From: Lichina pygmaea
Taxonomy: Eukaryota; Ascomycota; Lichinomycetes; Lichinales; Lichinaceae
Assembly: GCA_963422465.1 (NCBI GenBank)
Contig: OY730175.1
Location: 868,001-932,000 of the forward strand
DNA length: 64,000 nucleotides
Direction of reading: 5' to 3'
Shown: piece by piece, positions 47,904 to 57,717 of the stretch
How positions within the stretch are numbered: position 1 is the first letter of the stretch
Layout of the letters: each line of letters begins with the position of its first letter
Translations under genes and position numbers: made by a program
Notes under the pieces: generated by a model
Database searches by the model: none
The model's input: the letters and a program-made list of their open reading frames with translations, nothing else
Told to the model about the DNA's origin: nothing

Positions 47904-49158
47904 CTTGACAGTACGCGGCGAGCAAGTGAGGAGCTCGAGTCCAGAGAACTTGATGCGGGCAATCAAGGAGGGCAAAGGAGATGAAAGCCTTCCAGAGCGC
48001 CTGGAAAGTACCAGCAGCGAGGATGAAAAGAATCTCCGGGATGAGTTGCCTGCGAAGACGGATGGAATCAAGAACGAGAACGGAAGGACGAAAGAAGGAG
48101 AGGGAGGAAAAGAAATAGCCCAGGCCACAGAGCAGGCTGCAAGTTAGGGCGTCCGACCCCGAAGAACAATATCAAGCGTTCATCGTGGGGGTCGGCCGAC
48201 AAAGGATTTCCCACGACGTCTGAATGTCCCGGGTCGAGGAGGACAATACCAAGGCCGTGATGGAACTCCGGGCAGGTAAGTGAGCCAACGATTGTTCCTC
48301 GGGACGGACGCCCGCTAGAGAGTGCACGGTGGACGTCCAGTCGCCGCGCAGTCCTGGTTCCAAGCGGCAGCAGCGGCGGCAGCAGCAGCAGCAGCAATCA
48401 CTATCGTGTCTCAAACACGACCGGAATCTCATCTTCGAGATTGAACGAGTCAGCCCTCTCTGGTCCAGGAGGTCCGACTCGTGGCCGGTGTAGACACTCC
48501 TGCACCCTCTACCGGGTGGAACAAGACCACATGTGGGTTGGAGAACAAAAACAGAGCTTAGTATTGTTCTTGCCAGGTACCCGTGCTAGCGTCCTTTTAC
48601 TACTTCCTAGAGCAGCAGTGATGCCATCACGTGAGGACTCACGTGCAAGTGAATCCGAACAGTACCCGAGAAGAGATCAACATCCCTTCCTGCCATGGAA
48701 TCCGTACTTCGTACAGAGTACGCTCCATACGAGTACATACGTACAGTACGTATCGCGCATGCTTGTTGAGGGGACTGGAGTACGTTACGTACGTAACGTA
48801 CTTTCGCCTATCTGAGGTTGAAATAAGGTTCTTATGCACGTCATCGGCTGCTTAGATCCGACGCTAACCGGAAATGGCAGGCACGGGCATCCCTAGGACT
48901 CCAAAAGGACTTTTGACTATGAGCTTTAAACAGAGCGCTGGCCAAAAGTCCTACATATAGCTCTTGATGACAACTAAGTTACCCATCTCAGGCGTCTTTG
49001 TGACACGTCGTTCTCCGCTTCCTCTTCTTCTTCTTGTTCGTGATCAAGCAGCAGCTTCGCTCCTCTTCAAGTCTCGAGAATGTACATCTTGAGGGAAGGT
49101 TGTACGGAGCCACACGGTCGATGTGAACAGAGGTCCGAAGCCGAGGTCGCCGGAGCCC
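47904..49158. other. Intergenic
   Basis: Contains a CAG/CGG run (48362-48394), a CACGTGAGGACTCACGTG inverted pair (48628-48645) and a dense GTAC/TACGTA cluster (48714-48812). No gene recognised. Confidence 0.55.
48628..48645. promoter_or_regulatory. Inverted pair of CACGTG boxes
   Basis: CACGTGAGGACTCACGTG is a near-perfect palindrome containing two E-box/Cbf1-like cores. It lies between the divergent ste2 and BRCT genes. Confidence 0.4.
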
Positions 49159-51117
49159 ATGGACATCCACTGGCTACCATCTGTAGGTTTGACCTACAGA
49201 CATCAGCCTCTGCGAATTGTCTGTTTTTTACATATCCTTGCATCATGCTTACGGTCAGCATCAGACATATACCCTGGTTTCCTGGGCCTACAAGAGATCA
49301 CACCCGGCTCCATCACAACCTTAAATGAATCCCATCTGGAGGTGGGGGGGACCCCTGACGATCAAATCTCCGTCAAGTTCGGCTCCGGTGATAAGTCCCT
49401 GAGGATTGCCTCGGCAAATGGCGACTTTCAGGTCAAAGACCCGTCCGAGGCTGCCGATGGACTCTGGAGGTCTTCGGAGGCCACTACACACGTTGTGACG
49501 GGTTCTCATGAGCTCGCAGACGTGCTCGACGGAGTGGAAACCCAGCGGGATGATCATCTTCTAGCGGTATCGCCAACGGAAGTGCTCGTCAGTCGGTCCA
49601 TGACCCACGGCGCCCCAGACGATCTCCAAGTCGAGGAACGGCTCGGTATTGACCCAAGCCCACCTGCTAGCGCGGACGGCAAGGAGCTCGTCGTGGATAG
49701 GATCCTTGAGACTCCGGCCGTGGCTACTCGCTACGTCAAACAGCAGGAGAACGCCGGTCAAGGGCTCGATGGCTCGCCTTCGTGGACCGATGCGTCCGCT
49801 TCTCATCTGCTATCGTCGGCAGCAAGCCCATCGATTCGCAAGGGCCAGGCTCGCGCGCGCGAGACTACAAAGCTGTGTGGGTCGACTAGCCACGCGTCTG
49901 AAGGGGAAAATCCGCCTTCAAGGACGGCAATTGCAGCCGCTAGAAGCAGCCCTTCGCCGGGGGCACCTACAGTCAGCGGCAGCGAACGGGACGAAAGCGA
50001 TTTGGTCGCTGCCGTCGGCAGAAGAGAAGGCTTCTTTGGCAACGCGGCGGCTGGCTTGTCGGGGAAGAGAAAGCGCATCACCACGTACCGCGCAAAGAAA
50101 CCGAAGCGGCTAAAAGATGACCTGGAGCGAGACTCAGCTGGTGGCAACGCGGTCGAAGAAGGAACAGACCTCGCTCGCGCGGGAGAGGAGACGCCCGGCA
50201 CGCCATCAAGGCCAACGACGGCCGACCGTGAAGCCATACTCGAGAGTCCGTCGGTGCTCGTTGAATCTGTGGGCTCCTCCAACAAGAAGAGGAAGACGGC
50301 AACGCCCGGACGTCCGTCGACGGAGAAGTACGACGGTCCACCGCCATGCATCGTCTTCAGCAACAGCGTCGTCCCGGACAAGTCGCGGATGATGGCCTTC
50401 TTGAAGCGACACCGGGCCGCGAAAGCGGACATTAGGGTCGATGACTTCAACTTTGTCTGCGTCGGCAACGGCGAGTTGAAGCGCACGAGCAAGCTCGTGC
50501 TGGGAGTGGCGCTGGGCAAGACCATCGTCACGGACAAGTGGGTCACCGACAGCGTCAGGGCAGGGTCCCTGCTCGACCCTGCCGGCTATCTCCCTCGGGA
50601 CGAGGTGCACGAGCGCGAATGGAGGTTCGACCTCGAAGAGGCCGTCGAGCGCGGCAGAAAGGGCGTCAAGGCCTTTGAAGGGTGCACCGTCTACCTGACG
50701 ACCAGCGTCTGCAAGAACTCGCCGGAGGTGGCCACGGAGCTGAAACGCATGATGCACTTGACGGGAGCCCGGAGCATCAGGCTCTACTCACCCGAGACCG
50801 CTCCACCCGGATCAGGAGAACCCTCACCATCAGCCTCAGGAGCAGCCCTGTTGGTCTCGAGACGACGTGTGCCGCCGTTCGTCATCGGCGCCGAGAACGA
50901 CCCGGACGCGGCCCGGCTCTCGAAGCTCGGCTGGACGGTGTACACGAGGGACATTGTCTCGCTCAGCATCCTCCGCGGCCGACTCGAGATTTACGGCGAT
51001 GAATTTAGGATGGCCGTGCCCGAGCACACCTCTACGAAACGTCATCACACTCCGAAAAGTCGGAACGCGAGGACTGGTGCTCCTTTCTCCATCGTCCTCG
51101 AAAGACAGGACGACTAA
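49159..51117 (+). CDS. Tandem BRCT protein, probable DNA-damage or chromatin factor
   Basis: 652 residues from ATG 49159. The N-terminal ~390 residues are disordered and include basic, NLS-like stretches (GKRKRITTYRAKKPKRLKDD; NKKRKTATPGRP). A C-terminal BRCT pair follows: repeat 1 at about 395-475 (PPPCIVFSNSVVPDKSRMMA, then GKTIVTDKWVTDSVRAGSLL with the conserved Trp), linker with EREWRFDLEEAVERGRK, repeat 2 at about 505-625 (FEGCTVYLTTSVCKNSPEVA; LGWTVYTRDIVSLSILRGRL). The arrangement resembles the phosphopeptide-binding C-terminal pair of Rtt107/Brc1-type scaffolds, but the four N-terminal BRCTs of those proteins are absent. The start is uncertain: the first ~60 residues look non-coding and may hide an intron (GTAGGT at 49183). 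Confidence 0.8.
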   Translation: MDIHWLPSVGLTYRHQPLRIVCFLHILASCLRSASDIYPGFLGLQEITPGSITTLNESHLEVGGTPDDQISVKFGSGDKSLRIASANGDFQVKDPSEAADGLWRSSEATTHVVTGSHELADVLDGVETQRDDHLLAVSPTEVLVSRSMTHGAPDDLQVEERLGIDPSPPASADGKELVVDRILETPAVATRYVKQQENAGQGLDGSPSWTDASASHLLSSAASPSIRKGQARARETTKLCGSTSHASEGENPPSRTAIAAARSSPSPGAPTVSGSERDESDLVAAVGRREGFFGNAAAGLSGKRKRITTYRAKKPKRLKDDLERDSAGGNAVEEGTDLARAGEETPGTPSRPTTADREAILESPSVLVESVGSSNKKRKTATPGRPSTEKYDGPPPCIVFSNSVVPDKSRMMAFLKRHRAAKADIRVDDFNFVCVGNGELKRTSKLVLGVALGKTIVTDKWVTDSVRAGSLLDPAGYLPRDEVHEREWRFDLEEAVERGRKGVKAFEGCTVYLTTSVCKNSPEVATELKRMMHLTGARSIRLYSPETAPPGSGEPSPSASGAALLVSRRRVPPFVIGAENDPDAARLSKLGWTVYTRDIVSLSILRGRLEIYGDEFRMAVPEHTSTKRHHTPKSRNARTGAPFSIVLERQDD

Positions 51118-51760
51118 GACTGGGATGTCAGAAACGCGTTGGACGATGAGCTTGCTTTCATCTTAGTGGCTTTCCTTCTTCTCCTTCTTCTTCTTCCTCG
51201 TCGTCGTCGCTGTTCCACAGCTAGTTCCCAACGTCGCTGCTATTTGTCCTGCTTGATGTCTCTGTTGCACATGTCGTGATGTGGCATGTCATGTTGGCTG
51301 GGTGAGGCTATCCGGATGAACTCGGAACGAACTGACTCGACTGAACTGGCTGAACAGCAACGACTGGCATACTGGACTGGCTGGATTGAACTGGCTAAAC
51401 TGGAATTCGCTACGCTTAACTTGAACTACGATTACAAGATGAGCTAGACCAATCATGACTAGACGACTTTACGTATAGCTTCTTATGGTTGATCGTTCAT
51501 CTGTGTAGGAAGGGTAGGTAGATAGCTCCGATATCACTGTAGCTACCACTACCCATCTATGACCTTTGCATCTATTTCCTTTGAACAGGTTCCTTCTTGG
51601 ACTACTCCTTCTCCCCAACAGTCTCCCTCCTCCCCTTGAACACCTCCGTCCCTCGGACAAGCTCCTTCTCTCAAACAGCCTCGTTCCTTTGAACAAGCTC
51701 ACTTACTACTTCCTTGCTTGCACACTACGATAGCGTAGAGCGGGAGGCAGTACCTCCCTA

Positions 51761-51810
51761 ACATACCTACATGCCTACATACCTACATACCTACATACCT
51801 ACACACCTAC
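51761..51810 (+). repeat. 8-bp ACCTACAT minisatellite
   Basis: About six units of ACCTACAT with single-base variants. Confidence 0.9.
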
Positions 51811-52221
51811 AGTAAGCTTCAGCTTATCCATCACACACGAGCTAGAGTTGGGGGCCCAGAACGGTTCGAGACGGTCAAGCCGTTCCTAATATCTTTCAAG
51901 ACCTTTGAAGCCGCTTCAAGCTGTTTACCGATCAGACGTTGAAGAACTTGAAGACCTTCACGCCGTTCAAGCCGTTCAAGATGTTCAAGACCTTACAAGA
52001 GACTAGAGTCGTGACGTATGGTACTTTACGTGACATACTGTATGATACGCTACTACGTGCTCGACCGACCAAAACAATTTAAGGACATGAAGACATGAAG
52101 TACAGTGTCGTCTACAGACAGGTTCTGGCTCCAAGAATCAAGACACCCTTTCTGTCCTCCCGCTTTCCCCCTCCCTCCCCTGTTGCCCCCCAGCCTCCGC
52201 TGGTGGGGCGTCCGATGACTT

Positions 52222-52253
52222 CCCCCCCCCCCCCCCCCCCCCCGCCCCCCCCC
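52222..52253 (+). repeat. Poly(C) tract, 32 nt with one G
   Basis: C22, then G at 52244, then C9. Confidence 0.93.
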
Positions 52254-52718
52254 GTCTCCTCCTCCGTCGATTCCTCTTCGTCGATGCTACATCCCCACAA
52301 GGATCATCATTCGAACAGAGTTTTGTTTACATGTGCAGTAGGAGGCTGAAGGGGTTTAGTCGTAGTGAGCAGAAGCTCCATCGCCTCTCCCCTTTTCTTC
52401 TCTCTCCACTTCTCTTCTTCTCCCCTCCCTTCTTCCCCACTTCGCTTTGCCATCCAGGACGCCTCGCTCTCTCGCTGGCAATACCACTACCGATACCAAC
52501 ATCACTACCACCATCACCAACTCGGGCTGACGAGACAGGCGTCTGGCGACGCCGGCGGGGAATGATTGCTCTGATTGGGAGGGAGGGAGGAGGCGAGATT
52601 CGGGGATGCCAAAGATGTGATAAAAGACTTGAAAAGTCTACGAGCAATCACCGCTGGCGAAGAAAACAAGCAAATAAACAAACAGATAGATAAATCTACA
52701 GTCAGTTGCACTAGGGCT

Positions 52719-54183
52719 TCAGTCGTCGTGCCCGAAACCGCCTTTTCCGTCGAGCACGCCTCTCTCGCCGGCGCTGCCGCCGGCTCTGCGCGCGAGGCCA
52801 AGGCGTCTGGCGACGGCGGCGGGCACGAGCGCTCTGACGAGGGGCGAGTTGGCGGTGCCGAAGAGCTGGTAGAGCCAGCCGCCGGCGACGAGCACGCCCG
52901 AGAGCACGTTGATGAGCCGGATGAGCAGGCGCAGGAAGCCCTGGCGCTGGTGCCGGATGAGCAGCAGGATCGGCTCGATGTCGAACTTGAAGAAGACGCC
53001 CGGCACGTGGCGCTCGCCGACGGCCCGGCCGTTCTCCGTCACGGCGTACTGGTTCGTGAAGACGAGGTCGTGGGATCGCAGACGCCTCCAGGCCGAAGGC
53101 GGCGACGAGAGCGTCGGGATCTCCTGCGCCGGAACGGTCGTGTAGATGGTCGGCACGACCGACAGGTAGTACTGGAACTTGTAGAAGTGCTCGGCCGTGG
53201 TGGCGACGGTCAGGTCGAGCGGGTTCCGGAGGTTCGGGTACAGCGGCCCGAAGGAGAGCTCGTTGATGACGTGCGAGAAGTTGAATGCTGAGATCGATCA
53301 GTTTGGCATACTTCGAGGGGGAGTGGGCATCTACAAAAGGCGCGTCCATACCTGAATGATCGAGATGCCTCGACCAGTCGACGTAGCCATGTCCTCGAGC
53401 CGTGATGTGGAAATCACCCTGCACCTTGTTCAACTCCATGCTGCCCCAGATGCGACAGGCGTCGGTGCCCGTGCCCTTCTTCCTCTTGGGCGTCTTCTTC
53501 AGGCTCTGGCTACCGCTTCCCGCGAGCGCGACAATCTCGTCAAAGTAGTCGTCGTCGAACTCCGGGTAATCGTCGTCGTGGTCGGTGGCATGGTCCTCAT
53601 GGTCGTCGTTCAGAGGGTGGACCCCGTCGACCGACCGCCAGTACGCCCAGGACGTCTCGTCCTTGCTGAGCATGGCCCCGGCGAGGATCAGATCGCCCGA
53701 CGCGTCCTGCACGTTGACGTGCAGGTCGTCGCAGTGCATCGCGACGACGACGTCCAGGTTGATCTGCAGCACGCGCCCGACGCCAGCCTCGACGCCGAAC
53801 TCGCGCGTCTCGTGCCCGTGTCGCCATCGTCGCAGCTCGGAGAAGGCGAGGGTCAGACATACGAGTAGGAGGAAGACCGTCCATTGGCCGCCGCGGGCGT
53901 GGCGCGTGGTGTAGCTCGATTTGGTCTTCGCTATGACGATCGACGACTCTTAGCAACTGTACGTTCAGAGGACTCTCGGGGGGGGGGGGGGGGGGGGGGG
54001 GGGGGAATTAGTCCAGCGCCAAGGCACCAAGCCCTTCAACGGGACAGCCCCTTCCCAGGACAGAGAGATGAGATCCACAGACGTACGGAAAGCATCGAAC
54101 GTGCGCAATCCGCTGCCGAGCCCAGGACCGTCTTTCTCGTCGAAGTCGGCTGCGTCCAGCCCACGACCTCCAAAGCCGTTCAT
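52719..54183 (-). CDS. erv41: Erv41/ERGIC2-like COPII cargo receptor
   Basis: ER-Golgi cycling protein that works with Erv46 as a retrograde cargo receptor. Exons 54183-54087, 53930-53352 and 53287-52719 total 1245 nt, 414 residues, all in phase. The splice reconstructs TFDAFPKTKSSYTTRHARGG, followed by helix 1 (about 49-66, WTVFLLLVCLTLAFSE). The luminal domain contains LQINLDVVVAMHCDDLHVNV, QDASGDLILAGAML, DACRIWGSMELNKVQGDFHI and FHITARGHGYVDW, FNFSHVINELSFGPLYPNL, FYKFQYYLSVVPTIY, and PGVFFKFDIEPILL. Helix 2 lies at about 342-368 (LIRLINVLSGVLVAGGWLYQ). QDASG and the lack of the Erv46 CxxC-type motif favour Erv41 over Erv46. An acidic insertion (DDHEDHATDHDDDYPEFDDD) precedes the QGDFH region. 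The last ~45 residues are Ala/Arg-rich without a KKXX signal. Confidence 0.94.
53978..54005 (-). repeat. Poly(C) on the sense strand, 28 nt, inside intron 1 of erv41
   Basis: Twenty-eight G on the plus strand within intron 54086-53931. Confidence 0.96.
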
Positions 54184-54654
54184 CCCTCTGGCACTATCGC
54201 GACCTCGACGCCGGATGCGGAGGCGCGGGCGCCATTCAACGGCTTCGAGAGATCTGCTGGTCGGATTGTCCGCGTCTGGTTGTCTGGGTGCGCAGTCGTT
54301 CGCTCTTGTCTAGTCTGGCCGTTGATGGGTCGAGGGAGCAATGCACTGCTAGCTGTTGCTCCCCATGTTGGGCCTGCTGGAAGTCCCGCCTCAAGTGGTG
54401 AGCTTCGGACAAAGGGCGAACACGAGCCTGTGAAGATGCCAGCTGGCGCAACAGCTCGGACTCCGGCCGGCGCGGTACGGTACGTACAGTAGGTACTACG
54501 TAACATACCGTAAGGCTGATCAGTACGTAGTTGGCCTCGGCCGTACGGGAGTACTATGATGACTAAGTAATCTGTGACTAATATGACCCACGCGCCTCGG
54601 CCTGCGGTGGACCTACTATCTTTATATATTTGTGTTTCTGATCATGTTATTTCA
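54184..54654. other. Promoter side of erv41
   Basis: No gene. GTAC words at 54476-54550 and a TTTATATATTT motif at 54620-54630 just upstream of the Pol III-type unit. Confidence 0.5.
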
Positions 54655-54835
54655 GGGCGATTGGTCTAGGGGTTTAAGGGCACTCGTGGGGGTCTCGGTA
54701 GCCAGTCTGAATATTCATGGGTGTGGACCAAGTTAGTGTCCCATGCGAATATGGCAGTGGATACCTGGGCACTCAGACAGCCGGCTTGTCCGGGGTCTGA
54801 AAAGGGGGGCGCGGGTTCGAATCCCGCATCGCTCA
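54655..54835 (+). tRNA. tRNA-like Pol III unit, isotype unassigned, unusually long (181 nt)
   Basis: The 5' end GGGCGAT (54655-54661) can pair over seven positions with ATCGCTC (54828-54834, one G-U), followed by A at 54835 as a discriminator. An A-box-like TGGTCTAGGGG starts at 54662 and allows a D-arm (GTCT/GGGC). A textbook T-arm GCGGG-TTCGAAT-CCCGC (54811-54827) contains a consensus B box. A T7 run ends at 54855, as expected for Pol III termination, and a TATA-like motif precedes the unit. Between the arms lie about 100 extra nucleotides, including a hairpin CAGAC...GTCTG (54774-54799). I could not place a standard anticodon stem-loop, so this may be a tRNA with a very long intron, a tRNA-derived SINE-like RNA or a decayed tRNA. 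Confidence 0.45.
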
Positions 54836-54914
54836 TTCAACATTTCTCTTTTTTTGGTGTTATTTCTTCAGAGCGTGTATCAAGGTACTATAGTGTGGGC
54901 CTTGTCACCGCCTT

Positions 54915-55725
54915 CTACACGTCTTGAATCTCCAGGTTGCCCGGGCAGTCCCAGCAGCACCACAGATCTCTGAACCTGTCCGTGGCCCAGGTCACCTCGT
55001 AGAACAGCAACGCTGTCCGCCTGTCGAAGGCCGGGGGACAGCTAAACTCCTTTGGCTGATGGCGGGTGGAACGATGTGCGACCTGTGGTCGGCCGAGTCG
55101 ACGTCGACGCCGTTCCAGCATGGCGGAAAGACAATCTGTGCGCGCAAGCCTCCGGAGCAATTGTAGTCCGGAAACCGAGCGTCTGAGGCTCAGCCTGGCG
55201 AAGGAAAGTGAAGTCGACGGCCTGTTCAGGGACGGCGCCACCGTACGACTCGGCGCGTCGAGTCGCCGGCCAACATGCGAAAGCCCTCGGGGAAGGGCAG
55301 CACGTCCGGGGCCTCTTGGCTTGGGCCCGTACGGTGGAGGTAGCAGATCAGGGCACCCCAACCAGGTGGACGTCGACGAAGCTGCCGATCTCGGCGCCGT
55401 GGAAGAGCCAGGGCATTCGGTAGTTGGACTTGTCCTCCCGGACGGCGCAGGACGGGCATCTCGACGTTCGAGCCTAATCGGAGGCCATGCTGAATTTGAA
55501 GCCGTTACTTCCCATGACTGTTTGCAGATGGGATACGACGGCGCCAGGTTCAACGACGGAATCGGCGCACCCGCGCAAGGCTGGACCCCGACAGGGTACC
55601 TCCCAGAAAGCAGCGGCCGAGTCGGCCAAGGTCGCGATGGCGCCGCACCAGAGCGTCACGGTACGGTCGATACGCTTTGTCACGAGGGATTCAATCGTCG
55701 AGAGAATCGACGGACGAGGTCTCAA
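54915..55725 (-). pseudogene. DUF1996 secreted protein, frameshifted relic
   Basis: Pieces of a DUF1996 protein lie in order on the minus strand but in different frames: VVEPGAVVSHLQTVMGSNGF then TAG; REDKSNYRMPWLFHGAEIGS and FVDVHLVGVP then TGA (near 55356); GALICYLHRTGP and LPFPEGFRMLAGDSTRR; GLRAQIVFPPCWNGVDVDSA then DHRSH; and ALLFYEVTWATDRFRDLW to TAG at 54917-54915. The His of the family's HTHTVMG-like motif is Gln here. At least three frame changes and two stops separate pieces that are normally continuous, and no splice sites explain them. DUF1996 proteins are secreted fungal proteins of uncertain, probably carbohydrate-related function. The segment upstream of 55725 may hold a further decayed 5' end. 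Confidence 0.82.
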
Positions 55726-56886
55726 GATGATGAAGGAACGACAGCGACCACCGCCAGCTGGGACTTGGGAGAGTCTATAGCTCTACGGCGAAGATACTCG
55801 ACGCACCTAGGCAATCGAAGTAAGAAAATAACGCAGCTAGCACGAAGGGGGAGGGCATAGAGGCTATGACGCTCCGATAATACCTCATGTCGAGACAAGA
55901 TACGCAGAAGACAGAAAGGACGCTCAGGCCTCTAGAGTTGGGCAGTAACGAACGGGAGTCAAGTCACAGACTTGACGAAAACGAGATCCACTCTCTTCTG
56001 GCAATAAATTCGAGCCTGATGGAGGGAAGACGGCCCGAGATGGTCCGTTCCAGCCCGGCTCAACTGCCGGCAGATCCTAGTCGTTCAGATGAAGTGCAGT
56101 ACAAGGCGTACGTCGGGGCAAGAATCCACGTCAACCGGTGTGGAAAGACGGCAGCCTCTTCAGCAGCCTGGTTTTCGACGACCGGGTGGTGACGCCCCAT
56201 AATCATCCCGGAGATCACGCCCGGGTGGCCATTGCAGCATGCATCTCTCCAGATATCCACTCGGACTTGGTCACTTTCCATTTTTGTGGCCAAGCGATCT
56301 TCGATCGTCCCAATGACCAAGCTCATCGTCTTCCACGCGTCTCTCCCGGCTTCTGTGCCTTGTAAAATCTGCAGGAATGACGATCCCAGTATCTCCATGT
56401 GACTGTAGCCCGTAATCGTCCTAGCCAGACGTCTCTGCGTTTGTCCGCGGTCTATTTCCTCCTACGAGACGCTGGTCAATATAGCTCCCTTGGTTCTGCC
56501 CGACCGTGGACGCCTTGATTTCCTTGACCTCCACCGGCTGCGTGCACAGGCTCGGGACTGTACATACGTACATACGTACCGTACTGTACCGCAGGGTACC
56601 GTACAGTGCAAGAGCTGATCAGTCGCTGAAACCGATCCGGAAAAGAGAACACCTCTGCCTGACCTCCTCCGGGCGAACGAGTCATTGACGAAAACAGCCA
56701 AAGCCAAGGATCCAAGAGAAAGCCAAATCTGACGAGGATGTCGATTTGATGTGCTTGGCACGTGACCAGAAACGAGTGCTTGTGGTCACGTGATTGAGAA
56801 TTTCTCAGCGTGTGCGGCAACGTCCAGGGGCAGGCGACACTTTACAAAGTAGGACTGGCAACGGCTAGCGTTCCGGCCTCGACCCC
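55726..56886. other. Intergenic, promoter of aps1
   Basis: Short ORFs only. GTAC words at 56567-56606; paired CACGTG boxes at 56759-56792. Confidence 0.5.
56759..56792. promoter_or_regulatory. Two inverted CACGTG boxes upstream of aps1
   Basis: CACGTGACC (56759-56767) and GGTCACGTG (56784-56792) face each other about 95-130 nt before the start codon. The core matches bHLH sites such as that of yeast Cbf1. Confidence 0.4.
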
Positions 56887-57717
56887 ATGGCTATCAGGTA
56901 TGATTAGAGACGACCGTCAGTCTTCGGATCAACGCTGACCTGCTATCCGACAGCTACTTGATTCTTCTATCAAGACAAGGCAAAGTGGTACGTGATAGGC
57001 GTGCCCTTCCTCCAGCTCGCCACGCTTGTGCATCGTGCTGAGAGCATGTGAAGCGCCTGGCCAAGTGGTTCACGACCTTGTCGCCCAGAGAGAAGGCCAA
57101 GATCATCAAAGATGTATCTCAGCTGGTTCTATCCCGGAGGACACGGATGTGCAACTTTTTAGAGTACAAAGGTGGGCCAGGCTCCTCCAAGCTCAGGATT
57201 CACTCGTCCGACAATGTCAGCTGGACGCTTGCTCATCCAGAGGTGCTCGCGTCAGATACCAAGATTGTGTACAGGCGCTATGCGTCGTTGTTCTTCATTG
57301 CCGGGTGCTCCTCGACCGACAACGAACTCATCACGCTCGAGATCGTACATCGATACGTCGAGCAGATGGACAAATACTACGGCAACGTGTGCGAGCTGGA
57401 CATCATCTTCAACTTCCAAAAGGCGTACTTCATTCTGGACGAGCTCCTGCTTGCGGGCGAGATGCAGGAGAGCAGCAAGAAGAACGTCTTGAGGTGCATC
57501 AGCCAGCAGGACAGCCTCGAGGACATGGAGGTGCGTTGAAGATCCCTTCTGTCGATTCCATCACGATTCAAGGGCGCCACTCAGCCTTGAATCTCTTTCC
57601 GTCCTTCTTTTTGAGATCTGCCGATGGACACCATCTGTGGAACGTTCTTCACTCGGTCCTGACAGCTCTTTTGCCGTCTAGGTAGAGGATGATGGCATCT
57701 CGAAGATTCTCGGCTAG
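56887..57717 (+). CDS. aps1: AP-1 clathrin adaptor sigma subunit
   Basis: Small subunit of the AP-1 complex, which sorts cargo between trans-Golgi and endosomes. Five exons: 56887-56897 (11 nt), 56954-56987 (34 nt), 57054-57171, 57256-57530 and 57682-57717; total 474 nt, 157 residues, all phases matching. The sequence reads [95 protein letters not shown] and [20 protein letters not shown]. This is nearly the consensus of AP-1 sigma; the RLAKWF and [11 protein letters not shown] motifs separate it from AP-2 and AP-3 sigma. The very short first two exons are often missed by gene finders. Confidence 0.96.

Larger units (their letters stand above)
51118..52718. other. Intergenic, repeat-rich
   Basis: Includes direct repeats of TGAACTGGCT-type words (51325-51400), CTTGAACA/CTCCTTC words (51580-51710), an 8-bp minisatellite (51761-51810), TTCAAGnCGTTCAAG repeats (51895-51990) and a poly(C) tract (52222-52253, one G). 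No gene. Confidence 0.65.

Noticed and set aside
51761-51810. Possible CRISPR-like or telomere-like array
   Set aside because: The unit is a simple 8-bp minisatellite without spacers, and the motif is not the fungal telomere repeat TTAGGG.
52711-53772. 353-codon minus-strand ORF across erv41
   Set aside because: Its first half is erv41 exon 2, but it then runs through the intron in the wrong frame. The spliced model restores FNFSHVINELSFG and the C-terminal Erv41 motifs.
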